Shown here: piece after piece, positions 9,320-18,475 of the stretch
Numbering within the stretch: the stretch's first letter is position 1
Layout of the letters: each line of letters starts with the position of its first letter
NCBI GenBank assembly: GCA_019694165.1
Contig: JAIBCL010000013.1
Coordinates: 1 to 64,000, forward strand
Direction: 5' to 3'
Source: Verrucomicrobiaceae bacterium
Lineage (GTDB): Bacteria > Verrucomicrobiota > Verrucomicrobiia > Verrucomicrobiales > Verrucomicrobiaceae
DNA length: 64,000 bases
Position numbers and translations under genes: made by a program
The notes under the pieces: model-generated
The model's input: only the letters and a program-made list of their open reading frames with translations
What the model was told of the DNA's origin: nothing
Database searches by the model: none

Positions 9320-10801
9320 ATGAACATTCGACTTCTCGCGCTCTCCACCCTGCTCCTCACCGCCGCTCACGCCGGCGCAAAGCAGCCAAATGTACTCTTC
9401 ATCCTCTGTGATGACCTCCGGCCCTCCGCGCTCGGCTGTTACGGATCGCCTCATGTGAAGACGCCGCACATCGACCGGCTCGCGAATGAAGGCGTGCGCT
9501 TCGAGAACGCTTTCTGCACCACTTCTCTCTGCTCGCCCAGCCGCGCGTCCATCCTCAGCGGCCTCTACGCGCACTCGCACGGCGTGACCAACAACTTCAC
9601 CGAGTATCCGAATGAACTCGCCAGTTTCCCGAAGAACCTCCACGCCGCCGGCTATGAAACCGCCTACATCGGCAAGTGGCACATGGGTGAGGACAACGAC
9701 GCGCCGCGGCCGGGCTTCGACTACTTCGTCACGCACAAGGGCCAGGGAAAGTACTTCGACACCGAGTTCAACCTCAACGGCGCAAAGCGCGAGGTCATCA
9801 AAGGCTACTACACGACCATCGTCACCGACCTGGCGCTTGACTGGCTCGGCAAACGCGACGGCACGAAACCGTGGTGCATGATGATCGGCCACAAGGCGCC
9901 CCACAGTTTCTACACGCCCGAGCCAAAGCATGAGCACGCCTTCGATGACGTGCGTGTCCCCTACCCTGCGTCGGCCTTCAATCTCGAAGGCAAACCGGAC
10001 TGGATCAAAGAACGGCTCCACACATGGCACGGCATCTACGGCCCGCTCTTCGAGTGGCGGAAAAAATTCCCCGACGACCGGCCCGAGGCGGTGAAGGACT
10101 TCGAAAACATGGTGCACGGGTACTGGGGCACCATCCTCAGCGTGGATGACAGCGTCGCACGGCTGCGGGCATGGCTGGAGAAAACCAGACAGCTCGACGA
10201 CACGCTCATCGTCTTCATGGGCGACAACGGCCTGCTCGAAGGCGAACACGGCATGGTGGACAAACGCACGGCGCATGAGCCGTCGCTGCGCATTCCGATC
10301 ATCGCGCGCTACCCCGGGCTCGTGCCCGCGGAAAAGCCGCAGGTCATCAAGCAGATGGCGCTGACCATCGACATCGCGCCGAGCATTCTCGAACTCACCG
10401 GCGCGCCTGCTCTGCCGGCTATCCACGGTAAATCGTGGGTGAAACTCGTGCGTACTGGTGATCCGGCGTGGCGCAAATCGTGGTTCTACGAGTGCAACTA
10501 CGAAAAGCAGTTCCCCTACACGCCGAACGTCCGCGCCGTGCGCACCGACGGCTGGCTCTACGCGCACTACCCGCACGGTGACGGCAAACCCGACCGCCAC
10601 AAGGCCGAACTCTATGATCTGAACAACGATCCGCTCGAACTCAAAAACCTCGTCGATGATGAAAAGCACGCCGGCCGGCTGGCGGAGCTTCAGGCCGAGC
10701 TGCTACGCCTCATGAAAACCACCGGCGTTACTCCCCAGAGCGATAAAATGCCGCTCGACGAAGGCATCAAGAAAGAGCTTCCGGATCAGAAGATCAGGTA
10801 G
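9320..10801 (+). CDS. Secreted sulfatase (formylglycine type)
   Basis: Hydrolyses sulfate esters, probably on a polysaccharide. The protein has 493 residues from ATG 9320, which gives the signal peptide [20 protein letters not shown]; the same frame is open further upstream but without a signal. Sulfatase motifs are the metal-binding [12 protein letters not shown] near residue 25, the formylglycine motif CSPSR (in [15 protein letters not shown]), GKWHMGEDN, the second metal site [13 protein letters not shown], and a C-terminal [16 protein letters not shown] typical of iduronate-sulfatase-like members. The cysteine type needs a maturase, which is not in this window. A terminator-like hairpin separates it from the preceding genes, and the next gene is convergent. 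Confidence 0.92.
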   Translation: MNIRLLALSTLLLTAAHAGAKQPNVLFILCDDLRPSALGCYGSPHVKTPHIDRLANEGVRFENAFCTTSLCSPSRASILSGLYAHSHGVTNNFTEYPNELASFPKNLHAAGYETAYIGKWHMGEDNDAPRPGFDYFVTHKGQGKYFDTEFNLNGAKREVIKGYYTTIVTDLALDWLGKRDGTKPWCMMIGHKAPHSFYTPEPKHEHAFDDVRVPYPASAFNLEGKPDWIKERLHTWHGIYGPLFEWRKKFPDDRPEAVKDFENMVHGYWGTILSVDDSVARLRAWLEKTRQLDDTLIVFMGDNGLLEGEHGMVDKRTAHEPSLRIPIIARYPGLVPAEKPQVIKQMALTIDIAPSILELTGAPALPAIHGKSWVKLVRTGDPAWRKSWFYECNYEKQFPYTPNVRAVRTDGWLYAHYPHGDGKPDRHKAELYDLNNDPLELKNLVDDEKHAGRLAELQAELLRLMKTTGVTPQSDKMPLDEGIKKELPDQKIR

Positions 10802-10982
10802 GCGATCCGGCACGGGCACGGATCGCTGCAAAGGCACCGGCACCATGACTGCGTCCCTGCGCGAAACAAGCCGGCCCCTTTCCACGCAGAGTGGTCGAGA
10901 CCGGCTGCAATGCCTGATCTGACGCAGCCCGCGTCCGTCCGCACTCAATGAGAGCATCAGGCAGGGGTCGCCGTTTTCAGGT

Positions 10983-12848
10983 TCACGGCTTTTTCACCGC
11001 AGCTGGCTTGGCAGGGGGAGGCGTACCGGCTTTGTTGTCGGCCGGTTTGGGAGCCGGCGGCTGGGTCGCCGGCTTCGCGGCGGCAGCGGGCGCGGGGACT
11101 GGTTTCTTGTCATCCTTTTTCGCAGCGGGCGGCGGAGCAGCCGGCTTCTTGTCATCTTTCTTCGCCGCAGGTGCGGGCGGCGGCGCGGCAGGAGGCGGAG
11201 CGGTGAGTTTTGCGATCTCGGCTTCGGAGAGACCCACGTTCACCTTCAGACCGGGAACCTTGCCTTCGAGCGCTTTGGCACCGCCCTGTGTCACACCGGT
11301 CTGCCACACAAAGAGTTTCTTCAGCGCCTTCGCTCCTTCGAGCTTCGCAATGCCACCGTCGGTCACCTTCGTACCGTAGAGATTGAGGTATTCGAGCGAC
11401 TTCAAGCCGCCGAGCTTCGCGATGCCCGCATCGCTCACCTTCGTGTTTTCCAGGTGCACACGCTCGAGGTTCGTCATCTTCGCGAGAGTGCCCAGGCCGG
11501 CATCACTCAACTGACTGCGGGCGAGGTCCACCCAAAGCACCTGCGCCGCGATGGGTTCGAGCAGCGCGAGTTCCTTGTCGCCAAACTTCTCTGCCGCATT
11601 GATTACGCTGAGGCGAAGCTGCTCCGTGTCCTGTGCGAGAGGCATGAGCGAGGCGTTGAGCGCGGTCATCTTTGCAGCGACCTCGGCGACAACCTTCTTC
11701 TCAGCATCCGTCAACGGTTTGGCCTTGGCCTTCTCGATTTTCGCCAAAGCTCCGGCGTCGGCTTTCGGCAGGCCTTTGGCGAGAAGACCCGCAAGGATGC
11801 CCTCGATGGCGGGCGTCTTGGCAGCGGCGGCGACCGTCTGCGTATCCGACGCGCCGTTCTGAATCCACCACGCGAGTATCTGGCACTCCTGCGGGGTGAT
11901 CTGCTTTTCGTCGGTCGGCGGCATGTGTTCGTCGTCGTCCTTCGGCAGAAGGATGCGCTTCATCATCAGGCTTTCCTTGGGCTTGCCGGCGACGACCGTC
12001 GTCGCGCCGTCGCTGCCGCCCTTCATGATCGAGGCGAAGTCGTGCATCTGCAGCTTGCCCTTTTTCTTCTCCGTTCCGTGGCAGGAGACGCACTTGGCCG
12101 CGACGATGGGCGCGATCACATCCTTGTAAACGACAGCCTTCGCCGCGATGGCTGGATCAAGCTTCGCCGTGGTGGTGGTGGCTGCCGAAGCCGCGGGAGC
12201 AGCCGCCGGCTTCGCGCCGGCAGCAGCGTCAGACTTCGCAGGAGCCGCCGCCGGCGTCTTGCTAGCTGCCACGGCCACGGGCTTCGCATCATCTTCGGCC
12301 GTCCAGCCGATGTTCACATGCACGCCCGGGAGCTTCGCCTTCAACTGAGCCACGCCGGCCTTCGTCACGCCGGTCTGCCACAAATAGAGAGCCTTGAGCT
12401 TGCCGAGGCCGGCGAGCTTTTGCACGCCGGCGTCCGTGACCTTCGTGCCGTAGAGATTCAGATACTCGAGTTCGGCAAGGCCCTTGAGTTGATCCAAGCC
12501 GGCATCGGTGACGCCCGTGTTCTCCAGATGAAGCTCCTTGAGATTCTTCATCGAGGCGACGGAGGCGAGCCCCTTGTCGGTGACCTTCGTGCGCGCGAGA
12601 TCGAGCGAGACGACCTTGTCCGCGAGCGGTGCGAGGGGCGCCAGCTTCGCATCGTCAAAATCCTTCGCCACATTTAGCGCCGTGAACCGGTAGTCCTTCG
12701 CATCCGCCGAAACGGGCAGCAGCGATGCGCCGGTGGCATTGATCTTGTCAACGGCCTGAGTCAGCGCGGGATCGGCCGGCTTGTCGGCACCGCGCGCGCA
12801 GAGGGCCGCGACAAAGAGGAGGCATGGGATGAGAGGACGTGTCTTCAT
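10983..12848 (-). CDS. LRR - PSCyt1 c-type cytochrome - LRR protein
   Basis: A 621-residue exported protein with an internally duplicated plan. After a signal peptide (MKTRPLIPCLLFVAALCARG) come about four leucine-rich repeats (residues ~75-180, with KNLKELHLENTGVTDAGL-type units) and an Ala/Pro linker. A planctomycete-type cytochrome c domain follows, with heme motif CVSCH at 253-257 and a probable axial Met in DDEHMPP near 309. A second LRR block (about 430-550) is very similar to the first, with EYLNLYGTKVTDAG-like segments in both. The tail is Lys/Pro/Ala-rich (KKDDKKPAAPPP repeated). It is probably a periplasmic redox or protein-binding protein. It lies 40 bp downstream of another PSCyt1 gene and is likely cotranscribed with it. 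Confidence 0.85.
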   Translation of the reverse strand: MKTRPLIPCLLFVAALCARGADKPADPALTQAVDKINATGASLLPVSADAKDYRFTALNVAKDFDDAKLAPLAPLADKVVSLDLARTKVTDKGLASVASMKNLKELHLENTGVTDAGLDQLKGLAELEYLNLYGTKVTDAGVQKLAGLGKLKALYLWQTGVTKAGVAQLKAKLPGVHVNIGWTAEDDAKPVAVAASKTPAAAPAKSDAAAGAKPAAAPAASAATTTTAKLDPAIAAKAVVYKDVIAPIVAAKCVSCHGTEKKKGKLQMHDFASIMKGGSDGATTVVAGKPKESLMMKRILLPKDDDEHMPPTDEKQITPQECQILAWWIQNGASDTQTVAAAAKTPAIEGILAGLLAKGLPKADAGALAKIEKAKAKPLTDAEKKVVAEVAAKMTALNASLMPLAQDTEQLRLSVINAAEKFGDKELALLEPIAAQVLWVDLARSQLSDAGLGTLAKMTNLERVHLENTKVSDAGIAKLGGLKSLEYLNLYGTKVTDGGIAKLEGAKALKKLFVWQTGVTQGGAKALEGKVPGLKVNVGLSEAEIAKLTAPPPAAPPPAPAAKKDDKKPAAPPPAAKKDDKKPVPAPAAAAKPATQPPAPKPADNKAGTPPPAKPAAVKKP

Positions 12849-12888
12849 AGGTTGGCGACGGGTTTGTTTGGGGGGACTGACTAAACGC

Positions 12889-14064
12889 TCACTTCTTCAA
12901 GAGACTCTCGACGAGGGGTTTGATTTTTTCGGGGAACTTTGCGTCTCTCACCTTGAGCGTGTTCGATGCGCCCTCCTTGATCCACCAGTGGAGCAGTTCG
13001 GTCTCCTCGGGTGTCATCTGGTCTTTGCCCTCGGGCGGCATGTGGTCGTCATCGTCGATGGGCAGCTTCACGCGGCTGATGGCCAGGCTCTCATCGGCCT
13101 TGCCCGGTATGATGGTCTTGCCGGGATCACCCTCGCCGCCTTTGAGCGCCAACTCGTACGTGTCCATGCGCAGATCTCCTTTCGACTTCGCCTCGTTGTG
13201 ACACTTGTTGCACTTGGTCTCCAGCACCGGCAGCACGACGTGCTGGAAGACCAGCTTCGAATCATCCGCAGCCAAATTTCCACCGCCCGTCGCCGCAGGC
13301 TGCGGCGCTGGCGTACCGGAGGGCACGGGAGCGGAAGGCGCGGCAGGTGGTGGGGCGGTCGTCGCCCCGGGAGCGATGGTTGGCGCGGGTGCTTTGGGTG
13401 CTTCAGGCTCGTGCTTCGGCTTCTCGACAAAACCCAGCATCGTTTTCTCAAAACTCACCATCGGCCCCTTGAGCGCAGGCGGTGCGAACTCGGTGAGGAA
13501 CTTGTTTCCATGCGACATGTTGCCGCCGAAATGCGCGCCGAGGCTCAGAAAGCCCAGCGAAAGGACAAACAAGATGCGATAGCAGTCCATCAACCCACCG
13601 TGCCCGGAACCCATGGCCGAGATGCGAAGCGTCAGGGCGAGGAGGATGCCGGCCGTGGCCGCGATGCCGATCGCCTGGTGCAGAATGTAGTTCCCGCCTT
13701 CGTAGCCGCCTTCACGGGAAAGCAGGATGCCGACGAGCACGCCAGCCACGGCACCGGCCGCGCCGACCAGCAAGGTGAGCAGCGCTGCGGCGCCGAATTT
13801 CTCCTCATTCTTCCTGCTCAGGCACGCCAGCTCGAAAACCACGAGCAGGACCAGTGCGCCCACCGGGATGTGAACGACGATCGGGTGAAACCGGCCGATG
13901 AACAAGATGCTCTCCGCCGCCTTCGGCGCGTCCTTCGCCGGGTGAAACACGGGCGGATACATCAGCAACCCGAGGATGAACACCACGATCAGGAGAAGGG
14001 CGATCACCCATGCACCCACGTAAGACTTGTGTTCGGATGAGGTGGAATCGAGCTTTTGCGACAT
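12889..14064 (-). CDS. Membrane-anchored PSCyt1 c-type cytochrome with DUF2231-like domain
   Basis: A 391-residue membrane protein from ATG 14064. The N-terminal part has about five membrane helices and the sequence GRFHPIVVHIPVGALVLL, typical of DUF2231-like membrane domains with histidines near the membrane. A Pro/Ala-rich linker (residues ~215-262) leads to a PSCyt1 cytochrome domain with CNKCH at 285-289 and DDDDHMPPEG near 335. A short helical tail follows. The design suggests quinol-side or periplasmic electron transfer with the LRR cytochrome encoded directly downstream. The partner and substrate are unknown. An in-frame start at 14127 would add 21 unlikely residues. Confidence 0.82.
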   Translation of the reverse strand: MSQKLDSTSSEHKSYVGAWVIALLLIVVFILGLLMYPPVFHPAKDAPKAAESILFIGRFHPIVVHIPVGALVLLVVFELACLSRKNEEKFGAAALLTLLVGAAGAVAGVLVGILLSREGGYEGGNYILHQAIGIAATAGILLALTLRISAMGSGHGGLMDCYRILFVLSLGFLSLGAHFGGNMSHGNKFLTEFAPPALKGPMVSFEKTMLGFVEKPKHEPEAPKAPAPTIAPGATTAPPPAAPSAPVPSGTPAPQPAATGGGNLAADDSKLVFQHVVLPVLETKCNKCHNEAKSKGDLRMDTYELALKGGEGDPGKTIIPGKADESLAISRVKLPIDDDDHMPPEGKDQMTPEETELLHWWIKEGASNTLKVRDAKFPEKIKPLVESLLKK

Positions 14065-14260
14065 AAAGAAGTGGGGATGGCAGCGGGAGTGAAACAAAGA
14101 AAGCAACGCGCAACGGTGAAAATTCACCGTTGGCCGTCATTGTCAGAAAAACGCATCGTTTCCAGCGGATAATTCATCCACCCTGTGGCTGCATCTTGGC
14201 AGAAGCAGGGCGTGGCGTGCGCACCAGTCCACCACCACTTCTTCGCCACTGGGGATCTGA
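14065..14260. other. Promoter-side intergenic DNA
   Basis: This stretch lies upstream of the minus-strand cytochrome gene. No gene and no consensus promoter is recognised in it. It ends at the first base of the MITE-like element's left target repeat (TGA, 14258-14260). Confidence 0.4.
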
Positions 14261-14556
14261 GAGCCTGTCCGGTAAATCACTCGAACCACGAGAACTCTAC
14301 CCCTCACCCCAGCCCTCTCCCACAGGGAGAGTGAGCAAAACGAGCTGCCGCTCGAATGACAAAATACTATTCTCGTTGTGGCGCGGGAGCGCCCTTGTCT
14401 CCCTCTCCCCTGGGGAACCGAGCGACAGCGAGATGGCTGGAGAAGATGCTTCAAAAGAAGTCCAGCAAAGGGCTGGGGTGAGGGGGACGTTTCTGTTTGC
14501 TCTCACGCTTTCGTTTGCCTGGCTAAGATGATTCAGGGCATTTGCCGGACAGGCTC
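14261..14556. mobile_element. MITE-like element with 17-bp terminal inverted repeats
   Basis: 296 bp bounded by GAGCCTGTCCGGTAAAT (14261-14277) and its inverted copy ATTTGCCGGACAGGCTC (14540-14556), with one mismatch. The ends are flanked by TGA on both sides (14258-14260 and 14557-14559), consistent with a 3-bp TNA-type target duplication. Inside is a second perfect 16-bp inverted repeat, CCCCTCACCCCAGCCC (14300-14315) against GGGCTGGGGTGAGGGG (14470-14485). There is no transposase. IS5-family transposases are a plausible source from the end sequence and duplication, but this is inference. The right end touches the 3' end of the neighbouring sulfatase gene. Confidence 0.75.
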
Positions 14557-14564
14557 TGATGCCC

Positions 14565-15962
14565 TCACGCCTTGGTCTTCCTTTTCTTTTTCCCCTTGCC
14601 CGATGCAGCAGGCACCGCCGAGTCATCATGCAAGCCATCAAGCGCATGTTGCAGTTTCTCGCGGGCGGACTTCACCGCGGCATCGTCGGTGTCCGCCGGC
14701 ACGGCGACTTGCTTCCACGGCGCATCGCTCATGTCGAAGATATCTCCTTTGCCAGTGAGCTTCCATTTATCGGTACGCACATAGCGATCCTCGCGGAGCT
14801 GGACGTAGGCCCACTCGCGCGGCGTGCCCTTCTGTCCGTGGAGCTGTGGCGCGAAGCTGTGGCCGTCGATCTTCCGCGTCGTCGGCAGCGGTGTGCCGGC
14901 GAGTTCGGCAAAGGTCGGCAGCATGTCGGTGAAATCACGCAGCTCGTGAGTAATTACGCCTGCGGGAGTGGTGCCCGGCCAGTTTGCAATGAGCGGCACT
15001 CGGCTGCCGCCTTCGTTGGTCTGTGACTTTCTGCCATCGACTGAGCGACCGTTCACTGTGCCGATGGGCACGCTACCATTATCACCAGTGAAGACGATGA
15101 GCGTCTTCTCGCGCAGGTGCAACGCATCGAGCTTTGCCACGATCTGGCCGACGAGCTTGTCGAGATACGCGATGTTGTCCGCGTAGAGCGAGTCGAGACC
15201 GGGCACGCCCTTCCCTTTGCCTTTCTGTTTCTCATTGCTCTTCGTCTTGCTGTCAGGCGTGCGCTGGATGGGCGAGTGGATGAGCGGCGTGGGATAATAG
15301 ACGAAGAACGGATCCGACTGATGCCGCGTGACGAAGTCGAGCACGAACTCCTGCAACACATCCGGCCCGTATTTGCCTTCGCGATCCGGCAGCGGCTTGC
15401 CGTTGAGATTGTAATCTGGATCCCAATAGCGCGATCCTTTCACCTTCTCGCCGTCGGGGCCGCGCTTCTTCTTTTTGCCCGCCTTGCGCTCGCTGCCCTC
15501 GCCTTCTTCCGGCTGGCCCGCGCCCCAGATCAGAAATTCATCGAAGCCCCACTTCGCGCCGTCTTCCTTCGTCGTGAAGTAGCTAAGCTGGCGCCATTTC
15601 CCCGCTACGGCGGTCGTGTAGCCCGCCTGTTTCATGAGTTGCGCCACGCAGCCATCCTTTTCCGGAGTCGCCTGCGCGCCGAGGCCATTGTCCTTCACGC
15701 CGGTGCGAAACGCATACCGCCCCGTCATCAACATCGCCCGCGACGGCGCACAAAGCGGCGCGGCGAAACAGGTGTCGAACAGCGTGCCTCCCTTCGCCAG
15801 CGCATCAATGTTCGGCGTCTTGTAGATTCCTCCCGTGCAACCAAAGCCCGGCAAACCGATGTCATCCGCGAGGATGAAGATGATGTTCGGCTTTTCAGCG
15901 GCGGATGCGAGTTGACCGCAAAGAAACACAAGGAGCGCAAAGAGGGTGAGGAGGTGCTTCAT
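14565..15962 (-). CDS. Secreted sulfatase with lysine-rich tail
   Basis: A formylglycine-dependent sulfatase of 465 residues. ATG 15962 gives the signal peptide MKHLLTLFALLVFLCGQLASA. Motifs are PNIIFILADDIGLPG (metal site), LCAPSRAMLMTGRYAFRTG (formylglycine Cys in CAPSR), VAGKWRQL, and VFTGDNGSVPIGT (second metal site). Lysine-rich insertions are unusual: an internal AGKKKKRGPDG segment near residue 175 and a C-terminal end GKGKKKRKTKA. It follows a related sulfatase by 83 bp on the same strand and shares the WAYVQLREDRY-type C-terminal segment with it, so the two probably arose by duplication. The natural substrate is not evident. Confidence 0.9.
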   Translation of the reverse strand: MKHLLTLFALLVFLCGQLASAAEKPNIIFILADDIGLPGFGCTGGIYKTPNIDALAKGGTLFDTCFAAPLCAPSRAMLMTGRYAFRTGVKDNGLGAQATPEKDGCVAQLMKQAGYTTAVAGKWRQLSYFTTKEDGAKWGFDEFLIWGAGQPEEGEGSERKAGKKKKRGPDGEKVKGSRYWDPDYNLNGKPLPDREGKYGPDVLQEFVLDFVTRHQSDPFFVYYPTPLIHSPIQRTPDSKTKSNEKQKGKGKGVPGLDSLYADNIAYLDKLVGQIVAKLDALHLREKTLIVFTGDNGSVPIGTVNGRSVDGRKSQTNEGGSRVPLIANWPGTTPAGVITHELRDFTDMLPTFAELAGTPLPTTRKIDGHSFAPQLHGQKGTPREWAYVQLREDRYVRTDKWKLTGKGDIFDMSDAPWKQVAVPADTDDAAVKSAREKLQHALDGLHDDSAVPAASGKGKKKRKTKA

Positions 15963-16045
15963 GGTATGGGTGAAGAATTGGAGTGATGGAGGCATCCGGG
16001 GGCTTGGTCAGCGGCCGAAGCGAGGCATCGAAGCGCTCGTTGCCA

Positions 16046-17383
16046 TCACTGTTGCACCGTTGCCGCTCCGGCGGCGGCTTTTCTTTTCCCCTTCCCTTTG
16101 CCCATTTTCTTTTTCCTCTTTCCATCGCCTTCACCAGCACCGGCCGTTTTGCCACCGGCGGGATTGAGATCGGCGAGAACTTTGGTGAGCCGTTCGCGAG
16201 CGGACTTGCTGGCGTCTGTGTCGGCAGTGGCGGCGACGAGTTTCTCAACGAAAGGCGCATCGCTCATGTCGAACAGCTCAGCTTTTTCATTCATCTTCCA
16301 GCCTTGCTCGCGCACAAACCAGTGAGCACCGAGCTGGACGTAGGCCCACTGGCGCGGCGTGCCTTTTTCACCGCGAAGCTGCGGCGCGAAGGTGATGCCA
16401 TCGTATTTGAAGCCGGCTGGCAGCGTGGCAGCGCCTAGTTCGCAAAAGGTCGTGTGGAGATCGGCGAAGCTGATGATGTCCTTCGACACCGCACCGGCGG
16501 GCGTGGTGCCGGGCCAGCTCGCGATGAAGGGCACGCGCGAGCCGCCTTCGAGCATGGAGGCCTTGCAGCCATTGATCACGCGACCGCCGATGGATGACGG
16601 ACGACCGTGCGCCGTGCCGTTGTCACCGGAGAAGCAAAGGAGCGTCTTGTCGCGAATGCCGAGCTTCTCGAGTTCCGCCACGATGCCGCCGACCTGCTTG
16701 TCCATGTAAGCGATGTTGTCTTCGTAGAAATCACCCTTTTGCTGCTTCGAGTCCGGCGTGCGCACGATGGGCGAGTGAACGAGATGCAGCGCGTAGTAGA
16801 GGTAGAAGGGGCCGTCTTTGTGACGGTTGATGAAGTCGAGGCTGAAGGCGTGGATTTGATCCGGGTTGTATTGCTTGTCCGCCGTCTTGATCGTCTCGCC
16901 GTTCTTGATCACGCTCGTCTCCCAATACCAGCCGCCGGCGGTAGGATCGGTCATGTATTCGTCAAAGCCCCAGTCCTTCGGCGTCTCGCCCACCTGCCGC
17001 CATTTGCCGGATTGGCCCGTGGTGTAACCGGCCTGCTTGAGAACCTTCGCCACAGGTTGCTCGTCCGCTGACTTCGCACCTTGGCCGCCTTTGCCCCACG
17101 AGCCATTCGTCAGTCCGCCCGTGCGAAAGGCGTAGCGACCCGTGTTCAACAAACAACGCGACGGACCGCAAAGCGGCGCGGCATAGCACGTCTCGAACCG
17201 CGTGCCCGATGCAGCGAGCTTGTCGATGTTCGGCGTCTTGTGCGCATCGGAACCGTAGCAGCTCACGCCGTCGAGCCCGAGGTCATCAGCGAGGATAAAG
17301 ATGATGTTTGGCTTTGTCGCCGCCGCGTTGAGCGACGAGGCGAAGATGAAGATCGAGACGAGCGCGAGCGGGATGTGTTTCAT
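16046..17383 (-). CDS. Secreted sulfatase with lysine-rich tail (paralogue)
   Basis: A formylglycine-dependent sulfatase of 445 residues from ATG 17383 (an in-frame ATG at 17395 is also possible). The signal peptide is MKHIPLALVSIFIFASSLNA. Motifs are PNIIFILADDLGLDG, LCGPSRCLLNTGRYAFRTG with formylglycine Cys in CGPSR, SGKWRQVGE, and CFSGDNGTAHGR. The C-terminus is strongly basic (KRKKKMGKGKGKRKAAAG). It is collinear with the downstream sulfatase gene and similar throughout, but the glycine-rich central loops differ. It lies 138 bp after the YHYH-protein gene on the same strand and probably belongs to the same expression unit. Confidence 0.9.
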   Translation of the reverse strand: MKHIPLALVSIFIFASSLNAAATKPNIIFILADDLGLDGVSCYGSDAHKTPNIDKLAASGTRFETCYAAPLCGPSRCLLNTGRYAFRTGGLTNGSWGKGGQGAKSADEQPVAKVLKQAGYTTGQSGKWRQVGETPKDWGFDEYMTDPTAGGWYWETSVIKNGETIKTADKQYNPDQIHAFSLDFINRHKDGPFYLYYALHLVHSPIVRTPDSKQQKGDFYEDNIAYMDKQVGGIVAELEKLGIRDKTLLCFSGDNGTAHGRPSSIGGRVINGCKASMLEGGSRVPFIASWPGTTPAGAVSKDIISFADLHTTFCELGAATLPAGFKYDGITFAPQLRGEKGTPRQWAYVQLGAHWFVREQGWKMNEKAELFDMSDAPFVEKLVAATADTDASKSARERLTKVLADLNPAGGKTAGAGEGDGKRKKKMGKGKGKRKAAAGAATVQQ

Positions 17384-17521
17384 GGAGCGATGCATTAATG
17401 AAGTGTGGGGACGAGAGGTTCTCGTCTTTTCTGTCGGCGAGGCTTGAGATGACACGGTGGAGGAACGAAAAAACGCACGACCACTCTTGCGCGCACCGCC
17501 ATGGGCTGCGCACTGCATCGA

Positions 17522-18469
17522 TCAAAACGGGAACGGCCCGCGCAAGGCACGCTCAAGCGCTTCGTCGGGATCACCACCACCACGAGAGCCACCTTGACCT
17601 CCGCCGGGGCCGCGGAAACCGGGACCGCCGCGCCGTGGGCCGCCGCCTCCGGGCGGCGGGCCACGCTTTTGAAAACTCTCATCGCCCGTGCCCTTCCACA
17701 TGCGCGGGATGAAGGGGAACTGCTCGGTGATGTAATAGTGGTAGATGCCCTGCGGAAACTCCGGCGTCGCACCAAAGCGGCCGTTACACTCGTCGAGATC
17801 ACCCAGACCGGCCTTGTATTCGTAGTCGGCCACGAAGGTGCCGTCCGCGTTGCCGCCGGGACCGCCGTTGCGAGGCGTGCCCTTGGGCTGGTAGCTGCTC
17901 TTCACCTTGCGCAACTCGCTCTTCGCGTCCTTCGCATCTGCGTAAGCCCATGGGCCGTAGATGGGAAATCCATCGGCGGCCCAGCCGAGCAAGGCCATCG
18001 CTGGCTTGCCGCCGGTGAGTTTGTTCACCAGCTCGTTCGGCATGCCGTGGTAGTGATAGGCACCGGTAGGTTGCACATGCGCGTTGCTCCCATCAACGCC
18101 GAGGTCGATGCCGCCGCCGAGCGGTTCGTATTGCCAGCCGGATGCGCGGTCACCCTGCCACCACTCGGCGGCGTTGGGATCGAACGGCACGCCGTTCACC
18201 GCTACACCAAACGACGCCATGCCGATGGGCGTGGGCTGCGCGGCGACCTTCGGCTCGGCGGGCACATTAAAGGCATAGGCCTGCTCGCTGATCGTGTTCG
18301 GGCAATGCCGGTTCGGGAACTGGCCGACGTCGTGCGACGGGATGCCGTTCGACGTGATCTGCCGCACGCCATCGCGCACCTTGATGAGCACGGCGGTGCG
18401 GATGTCGGGCTGGAGCGCGAGCGCCGTAGTAACGGCGGTGAGGGAGCAAAGGAGGACTCGTGGTTTCAT
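17522..18469 (-). CDS. Secreted YHYH-domain protein with Gly/Arg-rich tail
   Basis: A 315-residue exported protein. After a short signal (MKPRVLLCSLTAVTTALA) it contains the YHYH-domain landmarks CPNTISEQAYAFNVP, the naming motif AYHYHGMP near residue 140, LLGWAADGFPIYGPW, and GDLDECNGRFG followed by GIYHYYITEQFPF. YHYH proteins occur widely in marine and PVC bacteria, often near sulfatases and cytochromes; their biochemical role is not established to my knowledge. The last ~45 residues are a Gly/Pro/Arg-rich low-complexity tail (PPPGGGGPRRGGPG type). The gene starts 6 bp after the GT-C-like gene, indicating translational coupling. Confidence 0.85.
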   Translation of the reverse strand: MKPRVLLCSLTAVTTALALQPDIRTAVLIKVRDGVRQITSNGIPSHDVGQFPNRHCPNTISEQAYAFNVPAEPKVAAQPTPIGMASFGVAVNGVPFDPNAAEWWQGDRASGWQYEPLGGGIDLGVDGSNAHVQPTGAYHYHGMPNELVNKLTGGKPAMALLGWAADGFPIYGPWAYADAKDAKSELRKVKSSYQPKGTPRNGGPGGNADGTFVADYEYKAGLGDLDECNGRFGATPEFPQGIYHYYITEQFPFIPRMWKGTGDESFQKRGPPPGGGGPRRGGPGFRGPGGGQGGSRGGGDPDEALERALRGPFPF

Positions 18470-18475
18470 GGCTGA

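Noticed and set aside
9179-10669. Long open frame antisense to the first sulfatase
   Set aside because: It mirrors the sulfatase codons and has no recognisable protein features.
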